Below the pieces are notes generated by a model. The model saw only the letters and a program-made list of their open reading frames with translations, searched no databases and was not told the DNA's origin. A stretch of 64,000 nt of DNA from Flaccisagitta enflata (lineage: Eukaryota > Chaetognatha > Sagittoidea > Aphragmophora), in assembly GCA_965153355.1 (NCBI GenBank), contig OZ231126.1, positions 112,344,001 through 112,408,000 on the forward strand. Reading direction: 5' to 3'. Of this stretch, positions 10,562-22,423 are shown one piece after another (the stretch's first letter is position 1; the number at the start of each line of letters is the position of its first letter). Made by a program: the position numbers and the translations under genes.

Positions 10562-11030
10562 GTCGCAAAAGCGTTAGATGGTCAGCGGTACCCGTGCCCT
10601 GCTTAAGTAGGTTGTGGTTGAAGTTGAGGGGGGAGCAGGGCAGCGGCCCCGAAGGGGTCGATGACCTATGCTTTCACACATATGGGGGATTTTCTCCTTC
10701 TTCTTCTCCTCCTCCTTCTCCTCCGCACCCCCCCTCCCCTAGCCTCGAGGCCCATATCTCAGCCTCAAGGCCCATATCCCAGCCTCTAGGCCCAAATCCC
10801 AGTCTTGAGGCCCAAATCCCTTGAGGCTGGAATTTGGGCCTTGGGGTTGGGATTTAGGCCTGGAGGTTGGGATTTGAGCCTCTAGACTAGGATTTGGGCC
10901 TCGATGCTGGGATATGGGCCTTGAGGCTGAGATATGGGCCACGTGGCTGGGGGAGGGCACGTGAAGGAGAGAGAAGGAAAAATCCCCCATGTGTGCAAAA
11001 AGTCATCGACACCTTGGGCCACTGCCCAAG
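10562..11030. repeat. Long imperfect palindrome of the GGGCAGCGGCCCC family
   Basis: Lead-in GTCGCAAAAGCGTTAGATGG (10562-10581) and GGTCAGCGGTACCCGTGCCC, then GGGCAGCGGCCCCGAAGGGG (10638-10657) and GGGGGATTTTCTCC (10684-10697). In opposite sense at the right end are AATCCCCCATGTGTGC (10981-10996) and GGGCCACTGCCC (11018-11029). The centre is inverted minisatellite: AGGCCCATATCYCAGCCTC units up to about 10815, then GAGGCTGGGATTTGGGCCT units. Confidence 0.8.
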
Positions 11031-11040
11031 AGCAATTTCA

Positions 11041-11165
11041 GGCCTGAGAAGGCAGATTTTAGGCCAAAGAGGGCAGATTTCAGGCCTGAGAGGGTCGGGG
11101 GGGGGGCAGACAGAGGGACGGACAAACAAACAAAAGTCCCCTTTGTTCTACAGGCAACAGGTATT
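11041..11165 (+). repeat. GGGCAGCGGCCCC-family remnant
   Basis: Three AGGCCTGAGAAGGCAGATTT units, a G-run, GGACGGACAAACAAACAAAAG, then AGTCCCCTTTGTTCTACAGG, a diverged right end (compare 11655-11685). Confidence 0.6.
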
Positions 11166-11200
11166 GCTGACCACGTATTGCCCTTGGGCGACCTGTTTTT

Positions 11201-11710
11201 TGGGCAGCGGCCCCGAAGGGGACGAAGTCCTGTAGAACACAGGGGGACTTTCGTTCGTCCGTTTGTCCGTTCGTTAGTCCCCCCCTTCATCAGACCCCTT
11301 AGGCCTCAAATCTGGCCTCTCAGGCCTCAAATCTGGCCTCTCAGGCCTCAAATCCAAATTCTCAGGCCTCAAATCCAAATGCTCAGGCCTCAAACCTGGC
11401 CTCTCATGCCTCACATTAGGCCCCTCAGGCCTCAAATCAGCCATCTAAACCTCAACTTATTGCTCCCAGGCTTCAAATCAGTCCTCTGGCCTTTCAAGCC
11501 TTAATCCAGCTCTCTCAAGCCTCAAATCAGCCCTCTCATGATTCCAATCGGCATTCTCAGGCCTTACATCAGCCTTCTTTGACCTCAGTTTAGGCTCTTG
11601 AATGCCTTCAGTCAGCCCTCTATAGCAACTCATCCACTTCTTCAGGTAGGACGAACAAAAGTCCCCCTGTGTTCTACAGGACTTTGTCCCCTTCGGGGCC
11701 GCTGCCCTGC
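11201..11710. mobile_element. GGGCAGCGGCCCC element: inverted ends around a minisatellite
   Basis: The left end GGGCAGCGGCCCCGAAGGGG continues to ...AACACAGGGGGACTTT (to about 11251). The right end is its reverse complement, AAAGTCCCCCTGTGTTCTAC to CGGGGCCGCTGCCC (11658-11710), about 50 bp with few mismatches. Between them are about 14 units of CTCTCAGGCCTCAAATC. Sequences GGGCATCGCTGACCA after the right end and TGCTGACCACG before the left end look like outer family borders. Confidence 0.8.
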
Positions 11711-11843
11711 TTCCCCTCACTCCAATTCACAATCACTCAAAGCAGGGCAACGGGCATCGCTGACCACTAGGCATGTAGATTTTGGAGTAGCGGGTAGCGC
11801 CGCTACTCGGCAGGACAGAGGCCTTGTCGGCAGCTTACAATAG

Positions 11844-11952
11844 AAGAAGAAGAAAATAAGAAAGAAGAAAAAGAGGAAGAAGACAAAGAAGAAGAAGAGT
11901 GAGAAGAGAGGGGAAAGAAGAGAGAAGGGAGAAAAAATAGAAAGAAAAATGA

Positions 11953-11992
<40 letters not shown>

Positions 11993-12048
11993 CAGAAAGA
12001 AAGAGAGAAAGAAAGAAAGAAAGAAAGAAAGAGAGAAAGAAAGAAAGA
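11844..12048. repeat. GAAGAA and (GAAA)n array
   Basis: Purine-rich AGAAGAAG at 11844-11945, then about 24 GAAA units at 11949-12048. Confidence 0.9.
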
Positions 12049-13083
12049 TCTCAAACGTAAGCTTGCTCACTTTTGTGCACAAACAAGACTGGATACACAG
12101 TAGGACTGTAGCAGACGGCTGGTTGGGAAGTTTCCAAAAAGATCCTTACATATACTCATGAGTTAACAAAATTTTCCATCAGATTACCAAACCCCCCGGA
12201 TTTGTCACCGAAGTTGCCAGACGAAAATCTTAGAAGTTATCTGACACATCATCCAATCATCATATGCTGTCCCAGATCATGGGGGAACCCAACAATTTCC
12301 AGGTTATCAGCTTCGCCACAAGGCACCGGGCCTGCTAGTCCTACAACAGCTCTTGGCGCCGTTTCATTATCTGAAGACAGCGATACTGTTTATATCTCTG
12401 TCTCACAGATATTTTTTCAGCCATTGTTTTATCAATATGAATCTGATTCACGGTAAGCTGTATGGAACACAAAAAGATGTTGATGACTTTGAAACGTCCA
12501 GAAAGTTTTCTCTTTTTGGCAAATGTCACGGTTCCACAGCATGCTTGAGGGCCCGACTTTCTGCCAATCTACGTCGGCCCAAGCTTCAGATACAGCATTA
12601 TAAACGAATTAAATGGTTCAAAGACATTCATAACTACCCAGTGTACAATTTCAAACCATTTTTTGTCACCCTCCCTATCCCTGGAGGGTCTAAAAATTTG
12701 TTCAAAGAGCTCTTTTTGGCGTGTCTCCATTCTGTCTCCTGTAAGAAATAGCAAGCAAAACCAATCAAAAAATGACGCATCTTATGATATTATGAGTGTT
12801 TATCAACTAGTATCAATCCCATAGGATATAAAAAAAATTCCACTTACTACTCAATCAATAGGTTGTCAAAAAATGGTATAAAAATCAAATTTACCCCTTC
12901 TCAATTTTTTACTTTTTTTCTCTCAAGATTAAATGTTATGATATTTATTTTTTTAAACCTCATTTATCTTAAACATTAAGCGTTTTTTTTTCTTGCAATT
13001 TGATGGACAACAACTTGAAGGACATTTCCCTCCATTTTCATGTTATTGGGTTGATCCTATGCAGAGAAATGGTTTTTTTCTTG
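12049..13083. other. No confident gene; unique sequence
   Basis: Less repetitive than its surroundings. Frames at 12202-12456 (84 aa) and 12353-12751 (132 aa, plus strand) overlap each other and show no recognisable domain. TTCACG/GTAAGCTG at 12448 is donor-like. This could hold an exon, but nothing decides it. Confidence 0.3.
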
Positions 13084-13318
13084 GAGCGTATCAATTCGCG
13101 CACACCCCCAAACTTGATTCTAACGCATACTTAACGCTTTAAATATGCCACTATGGTGTGAAAACAAAACAATTCACATAAAATCTGACCACACCATGTG
13201 AAAGAGCGTGAAATTTTGATTCTCCTCTGATATTTTGAAACCTTAACTCTCAGGCATTTCATCACAATGAAATTTTACATTTTGTTGGTCCTGAAGTGTG
13301 AACATAATTGATACGCTC
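13084..13318. mobile_element. Small MITE-like inverted-repeat element
   Basis: GAGCGTATCAATT (13084-13096) is repeated inverted as AATTGATACGCTC (13306-13318), 235 bp overall. No clear target duplication. Confidence 0.5.
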
Positions 13319-13733
13319 ATCGACAGCTCATCGTAGATAATTCTTTGTTTCCACACAGCGCTTCTCACACAAGTGCGCGATGCTTTTGTGTCTTAATTTG
13401 GTAAAATTACTTAAAATTAAAATTGGCATATCTCAGGATCTGTTTGAGCTAGCCCATTGAAATTTTGCATGGTTGATACCTTGAAAATGTTATGCTGTCC
13501 AACCAGACCAACCTGCCTACCAGATGAAAAAATTTAAAAATGGCATAACTTCCATAATAATTGTCCGATCTAGTTGAAATTTTGCATGAAGCTTCCTTTA
13601 AAGGTTCCTCATCACTGGCTTGAATAAGCGCTTGGGTAAAAAGATTTTTCTCCAACAGCCCACCCCTCCAGAAATGGTACTTATGGAGATTTTTTTAAAA
13701 AACTAAAAAAATTAAAAATTTCTTAGCAACATA

Positions 13734-14499
13734 CAGGGAGTACCCCGCCTACCGGGACGAAAGAAAACGACATATCTCTGCATCTAAAAATGGAGGATCT
13801 TTTCTGAAAAAAGTTCCAGAGAGAGCTTTAGCCCCAATTTTGTTATCTATAAACTTTGACATGCTGAGACCAAAACTTTGGCCGCAGTGTTACTTCTTAC
13901 GCAAATCATGAAATCTGGAATTGCAAAAAATTGCGATTGTGATGTTTTAACAACATATCTTTATTCTCTTGCCAAATCTAGACGAATCGAGCTATCATGC
14001 TGGGATTGGTCTTGAATGATAGATAATTCGATGCTCCACCATTCATTTTGCCTAATTTTGATAATTTTTGAAAATCTAACCAGGTTTTACGATGAAAAAG
14101 TTGGATTTTTTGTTTTTTTATTTAATTGAGTGAATAATTACAACGATTGAGACCTTGATGTCGGTTTTTAAAGCTTTTTCATGAAACTACATTGATTCCC
14201 CATTCAATTAAAGACAAATCCAAGTTTTTTCATCCAATTTTTGTTGTAATGGTTAACATTGAAAATGTGAAATTAAAGTACTTGGCAATTTTTTTGGAAG
14301 AAATTTCAAGAAATTTGTCATATTTGGGCTTTTTTCTATCTTTCAGTGTACTTTCAGTGTACTATTCAGTTATGATTTTTCTTGATGATATAAAATCGGT
14401 TTAAAAGATCTATCAGAATGTGTTTTCAAATTAAATTTCTCATTTTCAGAAGAAAAAATACATCGTTTTCTTTTGTCCTGTTTGGCGCGGTATTCCCTG
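13734..14499. mobile_element. Tc1/mariner-like MITE, 766 bp, TA duplication
   Basis: The left end CAGGGAGTACCCCGCC follows TA (13732-13733); the right end GGCGCGGTATTCCCTG is followed by TA (14500-14501). The ends match at 14 of 16 positions. No transposase; the inside is AT-rich with no motif in the 14192-14404 frame. Confidence 0.65.
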
Positions 14500-14690
14500 T
14501 ATGATCACACATGATAGCTTGAACGTTATCAATAAGAATTTTACTGTCATATTGATTTCTTTATTGTATTTAGCTAAATTCTTTAGTAATAAAACTGCCT
14601 ATAATACCTTTTTAAGCCTAATTTGCATGAAAAATGAGCGTACTTTGGAATCTAAGTTTGGATCCATATGTAATAATAGCTAGGCTACAT
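14500..14690. other. Flank of the tandem array; no gene seen
   Basis: Unique AT-rich sequence. Confidence 0.4.
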
Positions 14691-17600
14691 AAGGGTGTAG
14701 TCAACCTTTGAAATGACTTTTTAACCTTTTACACTGTTTTTTCTTAATTTCTGATAGCAATTCATGAAAACAACTCAGCAGTCAAGCTCAAGTGCACCTG
14801 AGGTCGTCACATTTTCAGTGCAACAAAAATTTTTTGCTACTTCCCTTCACTAGTGGTGGCATAGCTTATGATAATAAACTGTTAAGAAAAGTGCTCTCTC
14901 CTATAGATTTACCAAAAAAGGGGTAAAACTGTCCATCAATGCTCCTTTCTTAATTTCTTTAGTTGTTTCACGCATGGATGATGATTCTCAGAAAAAATTT
15001 CAAAAAACTTTGCAGAGATATACATAAATTTCTTTAAAAATCCGAGAAATGATGTTTTTCATATGTTTTTTACACTATCATAGTCCTACAAAAATGCGGG
15101 CTTGAAATGAGACAAATGCACAAACTAGTAAGTCAAATATTAGTTGTGGCGCTGTAGACTAATGTCCACCTTGAAGGGTCGAACAAATCTAGACAAAAGG
15201 TGCTTTATTTCTCTCTATAAAGCAAGTAGTCAGGGCGCGCAGAAAACATGCATTGTCTGCGCTCTTTAAACAGGGGGTCATCTATCATGGGTTGCTAGAA
15301 AATTGATTATTTCACTTAAAAGTTGTACTAAATCAAGGTAAAACATGTTATTTTTGCATTTTTTGGTTTGATTTTATTTTTATATGGTGATTTTGGGGAT
15401 TTTTTGTCAAAAAAATCAGAGTTCGAAAAGCTTCATAATGGTTAAATATTGTATTTTTCATGTTTTTTTATCGATTTTTGATCCAAACTCTGATTCAAAG
15501 GGCCCAACCATTTTATTCTGATCTCTTTTTAGCCTAACTTGATGTCTATTAACAAATATTTTGTAAAAAAAAAGTTTTGAATTATCATCTTTTCCCTTTA
15601 AAACAGGGGGTCATCTATCATGGGTTGCTAGAAAATTGATTATTTCACTTAAAAGTTGTACTAAATCAAGGTAAAACATGTTATTTTTGCATTTTTTGGT
15701 TTGATTTTATTTTAATATGGTGATTTTGGGGATTTTTTGTCAAAAAAATCAGAGTTCGAAAAGCTTCAAAATGGTTAAATATTGTATTTTTCATGTCTTT
15801 TTATCGATTTTTGATCCAAACTCTGATTCAAAGGGCCCAACCATTTTATTCTGATCTCTTTTTAGCCTAACTTGATGTCTATTAACAAATATTTTGTAAA
15901 AAAAAAGTTTTGAATTATCATCTTTTCCTTTTAAAGGGTGTAGTCAACCTTTGAAATGACTTTTTTACCTTTTACACTGTTTTTTCTTAATTTCTGATAG
16001 CAATTCATGAAAAAAACTCAGCAGTCAAGCTCAAGTGCACCTTGGGTTGTCACATTTTCAGTGCAACAAAAATTTTTTGCTACTTCCCTTCACTAGTGGT
16101 GACATAGCTTATGATAATAAACTGTTAAGAAAAGTGCTCTTTCCTATAGATTTACCAAAAAAGGGGTAAAACTGTCCATCAATGCTCCTTTCTTAAATTC
16201 TTTAGTTGTTTCACGCATGGATGATGATTCTCAGAAAAAATTTCAAAAAACTTTGCAGAGATATACATAAATTTCTTTAAAAATCCAAGAAATGATGTTT
16301 TTCATATGTTTTTTACACTATCATAGTCCTAAAAAAATGCGGGCTTGAAATGAGACAAATGCACAAACTAGTAAGTCAAATCTTAGTTGTGGCGCTGTAG
16401 ACTAATGTCCACCTTGAAGGGTCGAACAAATCTAGACGAAACATGCTTTATTTCTCTCTATAAAGCAAGTAGTCAGGGCGCGCAGAAAACATGCATTGTC
16501 TGCGCTCTTTAAACAGGGGGTCATCTATCATGGGTTGCTAGAAAATTGATTATTTCACTTCAAAGTTGTACTAAATCAAGGTAAAACATGTTATTTTTGC
16601 ATTTTTTGGTTTGATTTTATTTTAATATGGTGATTTTGGGGATTTTTTGTAAAAAAAAATCAGAGTTCGAAAAGCTTCAAAATGGTTAAATATTGTATTT
16701 TTCATGTTTTTTTATCGATTTTTGATCCAAACTCTGATTCAAAGGGCCCAACCATTTTATTCTGATCTCTTTTTAGCCTAACTTGATGTCTATTAACAAA
16801 TATTTTGTAAAAAAAAAAGTTTTGAATTATCATCTTTTCCCTTTAAAGGGTGTAGTCAACCTTTGAAATGACTTTTTTACCTTTTACACTGTTTTTTCTT
16901 AATTTCTGATAGCAATTCATGAAATAAACTCAGCAGTCAAGCTCAAGTGCACCTTAGGTTGTCACATTTTCAGTGCAACAAAAATTTTTTGCAACTTCCC
17001 TTCACTAGTGGTGACATAGCTTATGATAATAAACTGTTAAGAAAAGTGCTCTTTCCTATAGATTTACCAAAAAAGGGGTAAAACTGTCCATCAATGCTCC
17101 TTTCTTAATTTCTTTAGTTGTTTCACGCATGGATGATGATTCTCTGAAAAAATTTCAAACAACTTTGCAGAGATATACATAAATTTCTTTAAAAATCCGA
17201 GAAATGATGTTTTTCATATGTTTTTTACACTATCATAGTCCTACAAAAATGCGGGCTTGAAATGAGACAAATGCACAAACTAGTAAGTCAAATCTTAGTT
17301 GTGGCGCTGTAGACTAATGTCCACCTTGAATGGTCGAACAAATCTAGACAAAACATGGTTTATTTCTCTCTATAAAGCAAGTAGTCAGGGCGCGCAGAAA
17401 ACATGCATTGTCTGCGCTCTTTAAACAGGGGGTCATCTATCATGGGTTGCTAGAAAATTGATTATTTCACTTAAAAGTTGTACTAAATCAAGGTAAAACA
17501 TATTATTTTTGCATTTTTTGGTTTGATTTTATTTTGATATGGTGATTTTGGGGATTTTTTGTCATAAAAATCAGAGTTCGAAAAGCTTCAAAATGGTTAA

Positions 17601-18329
17601 ATATTGTATTTTTCATGTTTTTTTTATGGATTTTTGATCCAAACTCTTATTCAAAGGGCCCAACCATTTTATTCTTATCTCTTTTTAGCCTAACTTGATG
17701 TCTATTAACAAATATTTTGTAAACAAAAAGTTTTGAATTATCATCTTTTCCCTTTAAAGGGTGTAGTCAACCTTTGAAATGACTTTTTTACCTTTACACT
17801 GTTTTTTCTTAATTTCTGATAGCAATTCATGAAAAAAACTCAGCAGTCAAGCTCAAGTGCACCTTAGGTTGTCACATTTTCAGTGCAACAAAAATTTTTT
17901 GCTACTTCCCTTCACTAGTGGTGACATAGCTTATGATAATAAACTGTTAAGAAAAGTGCTCTTTCCTATAGATTTACCAAAAAAGGGGTAAAACTGTCCA
18001 TCAATGCTCCTTTCTTAATTTCTTTAGTTGTTTCACGCATGGATGATGATTCTCAGAAAAAATTTCAAAAAACTTTGCAGAGATATACATAAATTTCTTT
18101 AAAAATCCGAGAAATGATGTTTTTCATATGTTTTTTACACTATCATAGTCCTACAAAAATGCGGGCTTGAAATGAGACAAATGCACAAACTAGTTAGTCA
18201 AATCTTAGTTGTGGTGCTGTAGACTAATGTCCACCTTGAAGGGTCGAACAAATCTAGACAAAAGGTTCTTTATTTCTCTCTATAAAGCAAGTAGTCAGGG
18301 CGCGCAGAAAACACGCATTGTCTGAGCTC
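14691..18329 (+). repeat. Tandem array of two modules in the order A-B-B-A-B-A-B-A
   Basis: Module A (about 580 bp, begins AAGGGTGTAGTCAACC and ends GTCTGCGCTCTTTAAA) is at 14691-15270, 15934-16513, 16846-17425 and 17757-18329. Module B (about 331 bp, begins CAGGGGGTCATCTATC and ends CCCTTTAAA) is at 15271-15603, 15604-15933, 16514-16845 and 17426-17756. All are head to tail and differ only by scattered substitutions and A-run lengths, so the array is young. Both modules end in CTTTAAA, which may be the recombination point. No open frame crosses either module; both are AT-rich. The last A ends with TCTGAGCTC instead of TCTGCGCTC. Confidence 0.95.
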
Positions 18330-18611
18330 ATAATGATGTATGATTTTCTTCAATTTTCCAACATGTAAAATTGATGAATTCCACCCGTCCTCAGTTGGCT
18401 TAGCATGACACCAGCCTTTTATCTATATAAAACAAAAATTCAGTTTGAATTATGATTTTTACTCAAATTGACTAAGTGACAATTTATCAAAATTTCAATG
18501 GAACAGTCATCATATAACTGCAATATGCAAATGATATCTTAGCTTCAATGGCTTTTGTTCCTTCGACATTTCTCATATTCCACTTTCTAACTGCGGACAC
18601 GCCATTTTAGG
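18330..18611. other. No gene seen
   Basis: Unique sequence between the tandem array and the GT array. Confidence 0.4.
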
Positions 18612-18612
18612 T

Positions 18613-18656
<44 letters not shown>

Positions 18657-18741
18657 TGCGTGCTTGCATGCTTGCATGCGTGCGTGCATACATGTGTGTG
18701 TGTGTGTGTCTGTGTGTGTGTGTGTGTCCGTGTGTGTGTGT
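18612..18741. repeat. (GT)n array
   Basis: Pure GT at 18612-18653, then GCTTGCATGCTTGC units, then GT again to 18741. Confidence 0.95.
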
Positions 18742-19236
18742 TATAGGGCTATAGGCGTTTGGTGACGTCGGCACGTATCAGGGGAAAATAAATGCTACTC
18801 GGCAGGATGGAAGAATATACATGCCTGCTGACCACATTTGCCCTTGGGCGACCTGTTGTTCATTTGTTTATTCGTTTGTTTGTTCTTTCATTCTTTCCTT
18901 ATCCTTCCTTTATTTTCCGGCCTTTTATTGGGCAGCGGCCCCAAAGGGCCAATGTCCTGTAGGAACAGGGGTGCATTTCCAGACGTCTATCTGTCTGTCT
19001 CCCCCCCCCGGCCCCTCTCAGACCCCAAATCAGTCATCTCAGGCCCATCAGGTTCTAAATCAGGTTGTAAATTAGCTCTTCCAAGCCCAAAATCAGCCCA
19101 CTAAGGCTCTTGATCAGCCTTGTCAGGCCCAAAATCAACCATTTAAGGCCTAAAACAGGTCGCCCAAGGGCAATATGTGGTCAGCGATACCCGTTGCCCT
19201 GCTTTAAATGATTGTGAATTGGAGTGAGGGGAAGCA

Positions 19237-19889
19237 GGGCAGCGGCCCCGAAGGGGACGAAGTCCTGTAGAACACAGGGGGACTTTCGTTTGTCCTACCT
19301 GACAAAGTGGATGAGATGCTATAGAGGGCTGACTGAAGGCATTCAAGAGCCTAAACTGAGGTCTAAGATGGCTGATATAAGGCCTGGGAATGCCAATTGG
19401 AAGCTTGAGAGGGCTGATTTGATGCTTGAGAGAGCTGGATTAAGGCTTGAAAGGTCAGACGACTGATTTGAAGCCTGAGAGCAATAAATTGAGGCTTAGA
19501 TAGCTGATTTAAGGCCTGAGAGGCCTGATTTGAGGCCTTAGAGGCCGGAGAGGCCTAATTTGAGGCCTGAGAGGCCAGGTTTGAGGCCTGAAAATTTGGA
19601 TTTGAGGCCGGAGAAGCCTAATTTGAGGCCTGAGGGGCCAGATTTGAGGCCTGAGAAGTTGGATTTGAGGCCTGAGAGGCCGGATTTGAGGCCTGAGAGG
19701 CCGGATTTGAGGCCTGAGAGGCTGGATTTGAGGCCTGAGAGGCCAGATTTGAGGTCTCAGAGGCCAGATTTGGGGCCTGAGGGGCCTGGTGAGGGGGGGA
19801 CGAACAAACGAACGAACGAACAAACGGACGAACGAACGAAAGTCCCCCTGTGTTCTACAGGACTTCGTCCCCTTCGGGGCCGCTGCCCA
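19237..19889. mobile_element. GGGCAGCGGCCCC element with GGCCTGAGAGG minisatellite
   Basis: Inverted ends of about 50 bp (GGGCAGCGGCCCCGAAGGGG through GGGGGACTTTCGT at 19237-19290, and AAAGTCCCCCTGTGTTCTAC through CGGGGCCGCTGCCC at 19839-19889). The inside holds about 22 units of GAGGCCNGATTTGAGGCCT. The repeat reads LRPERPDLRPE in the plus frame at 19560-20096; that is not a gene. It is similar to 11201-11710 and nested in 18935-20232. Confidence 0.85.
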
Positions 19890-20021
19890 ATCAGTCCTCT
19901 CAAAACTAAAATCCGACCACTGGGGTCTCAATTCAGTCTTAAGAATAACCCCTTATATCTGCCCTCATTCCTTATCTCATTACTGTGCTCCAATCAATCA
20001 AATCAGTCCTTAAGACGGCAA

Positions 20022-20106
20022 ATTTTTATTCGCTTGCTACCGCCACTTTTCGGTCGGTCCGTCGGTTCGTCGGTCCGTCGGACGGTCCGTCTGTAACAAA
20101 GTCGTT
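20022..20106 (+). mobile_element. HINE-type fragment
   Basis: ATTCGCTTGCTACCGCCACT, then a CGGTCGGTCCGTCGG core; the GGCCTTGTT end is missing. Confidence 0.45.
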
Positions 20107-20232
20107 TTTAAGGCTTTTTATTTTGTTTTTTTGTGTCTCTGAATAGCAGAGAAGCCATAAGCCTCAAATATGCCCTGTCAGGACGTATGAAAATTCACCC
20201 CTGTGTCCTACAGGACATTGGCCCTTTTTCCT

Positions 20233-21052
20233 GTGACTCAGTAGGGTTTTAAAATGTATTCATCGAATTTGGTCAAAAAGTCCTATACTCGTCAGAAACT
20301 AACTTCAGAGACATACTGAGTACGTTATCTGGCAAGAGTAACACTTTTTGGCCCAGTTTCAACTCATTTGACCGGCCTCAAACATTGAAAAACGTCAAGA
20401 TTGTTTTGTTTATTTTTCAAAGGGGCACTTTTTCAAGAAAAAATTATAAAAAATAGTAAGTAGTTTAAAAAAATTTTACCAAATAGGTATATCGATGCAA
20501 AATTGCCTGAGGAATCGAAAAAAAATGGTTTCGAGTTGATATTTCCAACCATTTTTGAGTTATAGTGCTTTTAGTACAGGATTAAAAAAGATATGCCATT
20601 TTCTGAAATTATTTCATGCACTGGGAGAGACTTTTACCCCCCTTAACCTTGTCCGATTTCGATGAAATTTGAACTGTAGCTTCTTTACATTATGTACTTC
20701 CACCATCTGAAATTTCATGACATTTGGATAATGTTAAGATGCCCAAATCCCACTTGAAAGTTGAAAATCGACAAATCGAATTTTTGAAAAATCAACTTCT
20801 ATGTGGGTACAATGCCAAATTATGTAGGGGAAGGGTCAACCATGACAATGATCTCAAAAAAAAAAATTCAGCCCTTGTTCAGCATTTTTTGCTCGCCAAA
20901 AAAAAAAATAAATTGAAATTGCTGTCATTTGCAAAATGTCAAAAAATCATAAATTTGGCATCTTGAAGGAAACAACTCTCCTGAAAACCACCTGTGCTTC
21001 AGAGTTCACATGCTTTTTTAATCATCAATCATATTTGGTCAGGTATATCAAG
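20233..21052. other. No gene seen
   Basis: AT-rich unique sequence. The frame at 20724-20966 has no recognisable motif. Confidence 0.4.
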
Positions 21053-21272
21053 AACAAGGCCGGATACACGGCTACCCCAGTTGCGTGCGGGTGGGCAGGG
21101 GCCGTAATTGAGGTCCCCAGATCATTTGGGCAGGAGCAGTCAAGCCAAAAATCCCAAAAACCCAAAAAAAGTAAAGTGTGACGGATGGACGGACCGACGG
21201 ACGGACGGACCGACAGACCGACGGACGGACCGACAAAGCGGGGTGTAGAGTCGCGTAGCACGCGACTAAAAA
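21053..21272 (-). mobile_element. HINE-type element, subfamily A
   Basis: Near-complete: AACAAGGCCGGATACACGGC, GCGGGTGGGCAGGGGCCGTA, AAAGTGTGACGGATGG, a GGACCGACGGAC core, AAGCGGGGTGTAGAG, hairpin GTCGCGTAGCACGCGAC followed by CTAA. The hairpin arms are fully complementary. Confidence 0.85.
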
Positions 21273-22192
21273 TATCAGTTTAAAGGCTTATGTGAATGTC
21301 CAAAAGGCCTGAAAATAGTTATTTTAGGGGTACCAAAGGCAAGAAAACAATCATTTAACCCCGTAAAACTGGTTCAATATTCATGAAATTTTTACTGTAA
21401 ATTTTCAATGTCATGCATTAGGCAAGATTCGCGGTTTCCCAGGCGGAGCATGAGTAAAATAAGCCATTTTTAAAATCAAATAAATTCAACATATCTATAC
21501 ATCATTGTGAAGGTTATACTTTACTGTACATGAATTCACAATTGAAATTTGTTAGCAGGGCCAGATCTTTATGCAAATTAGGTTATAATGACAACATTTG
21601 AAATTCTCTTTTTTTTTTCAAAATTTAACCAAGGTCTATATTAGTGCAAATACTTAGGGGTAGATGTGTTTACAGTATATTGATCATTGGGCAGGCATAG
21701 TTTTAAATAAAATTAAATGCAAAGACCCAAAAAAACCAAAATATCAATGTTTTCCATATAGACTAAACAGTCATAGACAAAGCGACTTTAAGGAACGGAT
21801 ATATGAATTTTGAATCTAATATGTATCTATCTGACATTACTAAAATATATCTACATACATATATGTATAGTATACATCCATATATATTTGCGGGTTCTAA
21901 ACTTGCCCGCATTGGTGTGAAAACTACCAGGTGTAAAGATTGTGATTGGGATTGTTCCATATGTCTCTTTATCAAAAAAGTCCAAATAAAAACTGAAAAT
22001 TTTCATACATATCCTTTATTCATTCATTCTTTGTTTGTTTGTTTCTTGCTTAGTTTCTTTTTTTTTTTTCTTTCTTTATTTCTTTCTTTTCCTTACCCTA
22101 GCTTTTTAAGTGACGAATTTGGCTAGATTTTGTATGTCAATTGGTGAAATATGATTTTAATAACCAAAATAATTCTTTCATGGCATCATCAT
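21273..22192. other. No gene seen
   Basis: Unique AT-rich sequence; the frames at 21763-21975 and 21803-22126 overlap on opposite strands without motifs. Confidence 0.4.
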
Positions 22193-22420
22193 CATCTTCT
22201 TCTGATCTTTGTCTTCTTTTTCTTTGCCTTCTTCTTCGCCTTCTTCTTCTTCTTCTTCTTCTTCTTCTTCTTCTTCTTCTTCTTCTTCTTCTTCTTCTTC
22301 TCCTTCTTCTTCTTCTTCTTCTTCTTTTTCTTCTTTTTCTTCTTCTTCCTTTTCGTCTTTCTTTCTTTTATCTCCTTTATCTCCTCCATCTGCTTCCTTT
22401 TCATCGTCTTCTTTGCCTTC
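22193..22420. repeat. (CTT)n array
   Basis: About 60 CTT units with T and C interruptions. The poly-Ser, poly-Phe, poly-Leu and poly-Lys frames come from it. Confidence 0.95.
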
Positions 22421-22423
22421 TTA

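Larger units (their letters stand above)
18935..20232. mobile_element. Outer inverted pair of a GGGCAGCGGCCCC-family element (variant ends)
   Basis: The left end GGGCAGCGGCCCCAAAGGGC and CCAATGTCCTGTAGGAACAG (18932-18967) has its inverse at TGTGTCCTACAGGACATTGG (20204-20223), followed by CCCTTTTTCC. Inside are CCCAAAATCAGCC-type minisatellite units (19020-19135), then a second complete element (19237-19889). A family border GGTCAGCGATACCCGTTGCC stands at 19180. Confidence 0.6.

Noticed and set aside
11280-11300. Second hammerhead motif (CTGATGA on the minus strand)
   Set aside because: There is no GAAA box or UC cleavage site at a suitable distance.
12202-12751. Overlapping frames of 84 and 132 aa as a gene
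   Set aside because: They overlap in different frames, have no recognisable motif, and no splice pattern could be supported.
19509-20096. RPERPDL/RPQIRPL repeat proteins
   Set aside because: Translation of the GGCCTGAGAGG minisatellite inside a short mobile element; both strands are open.
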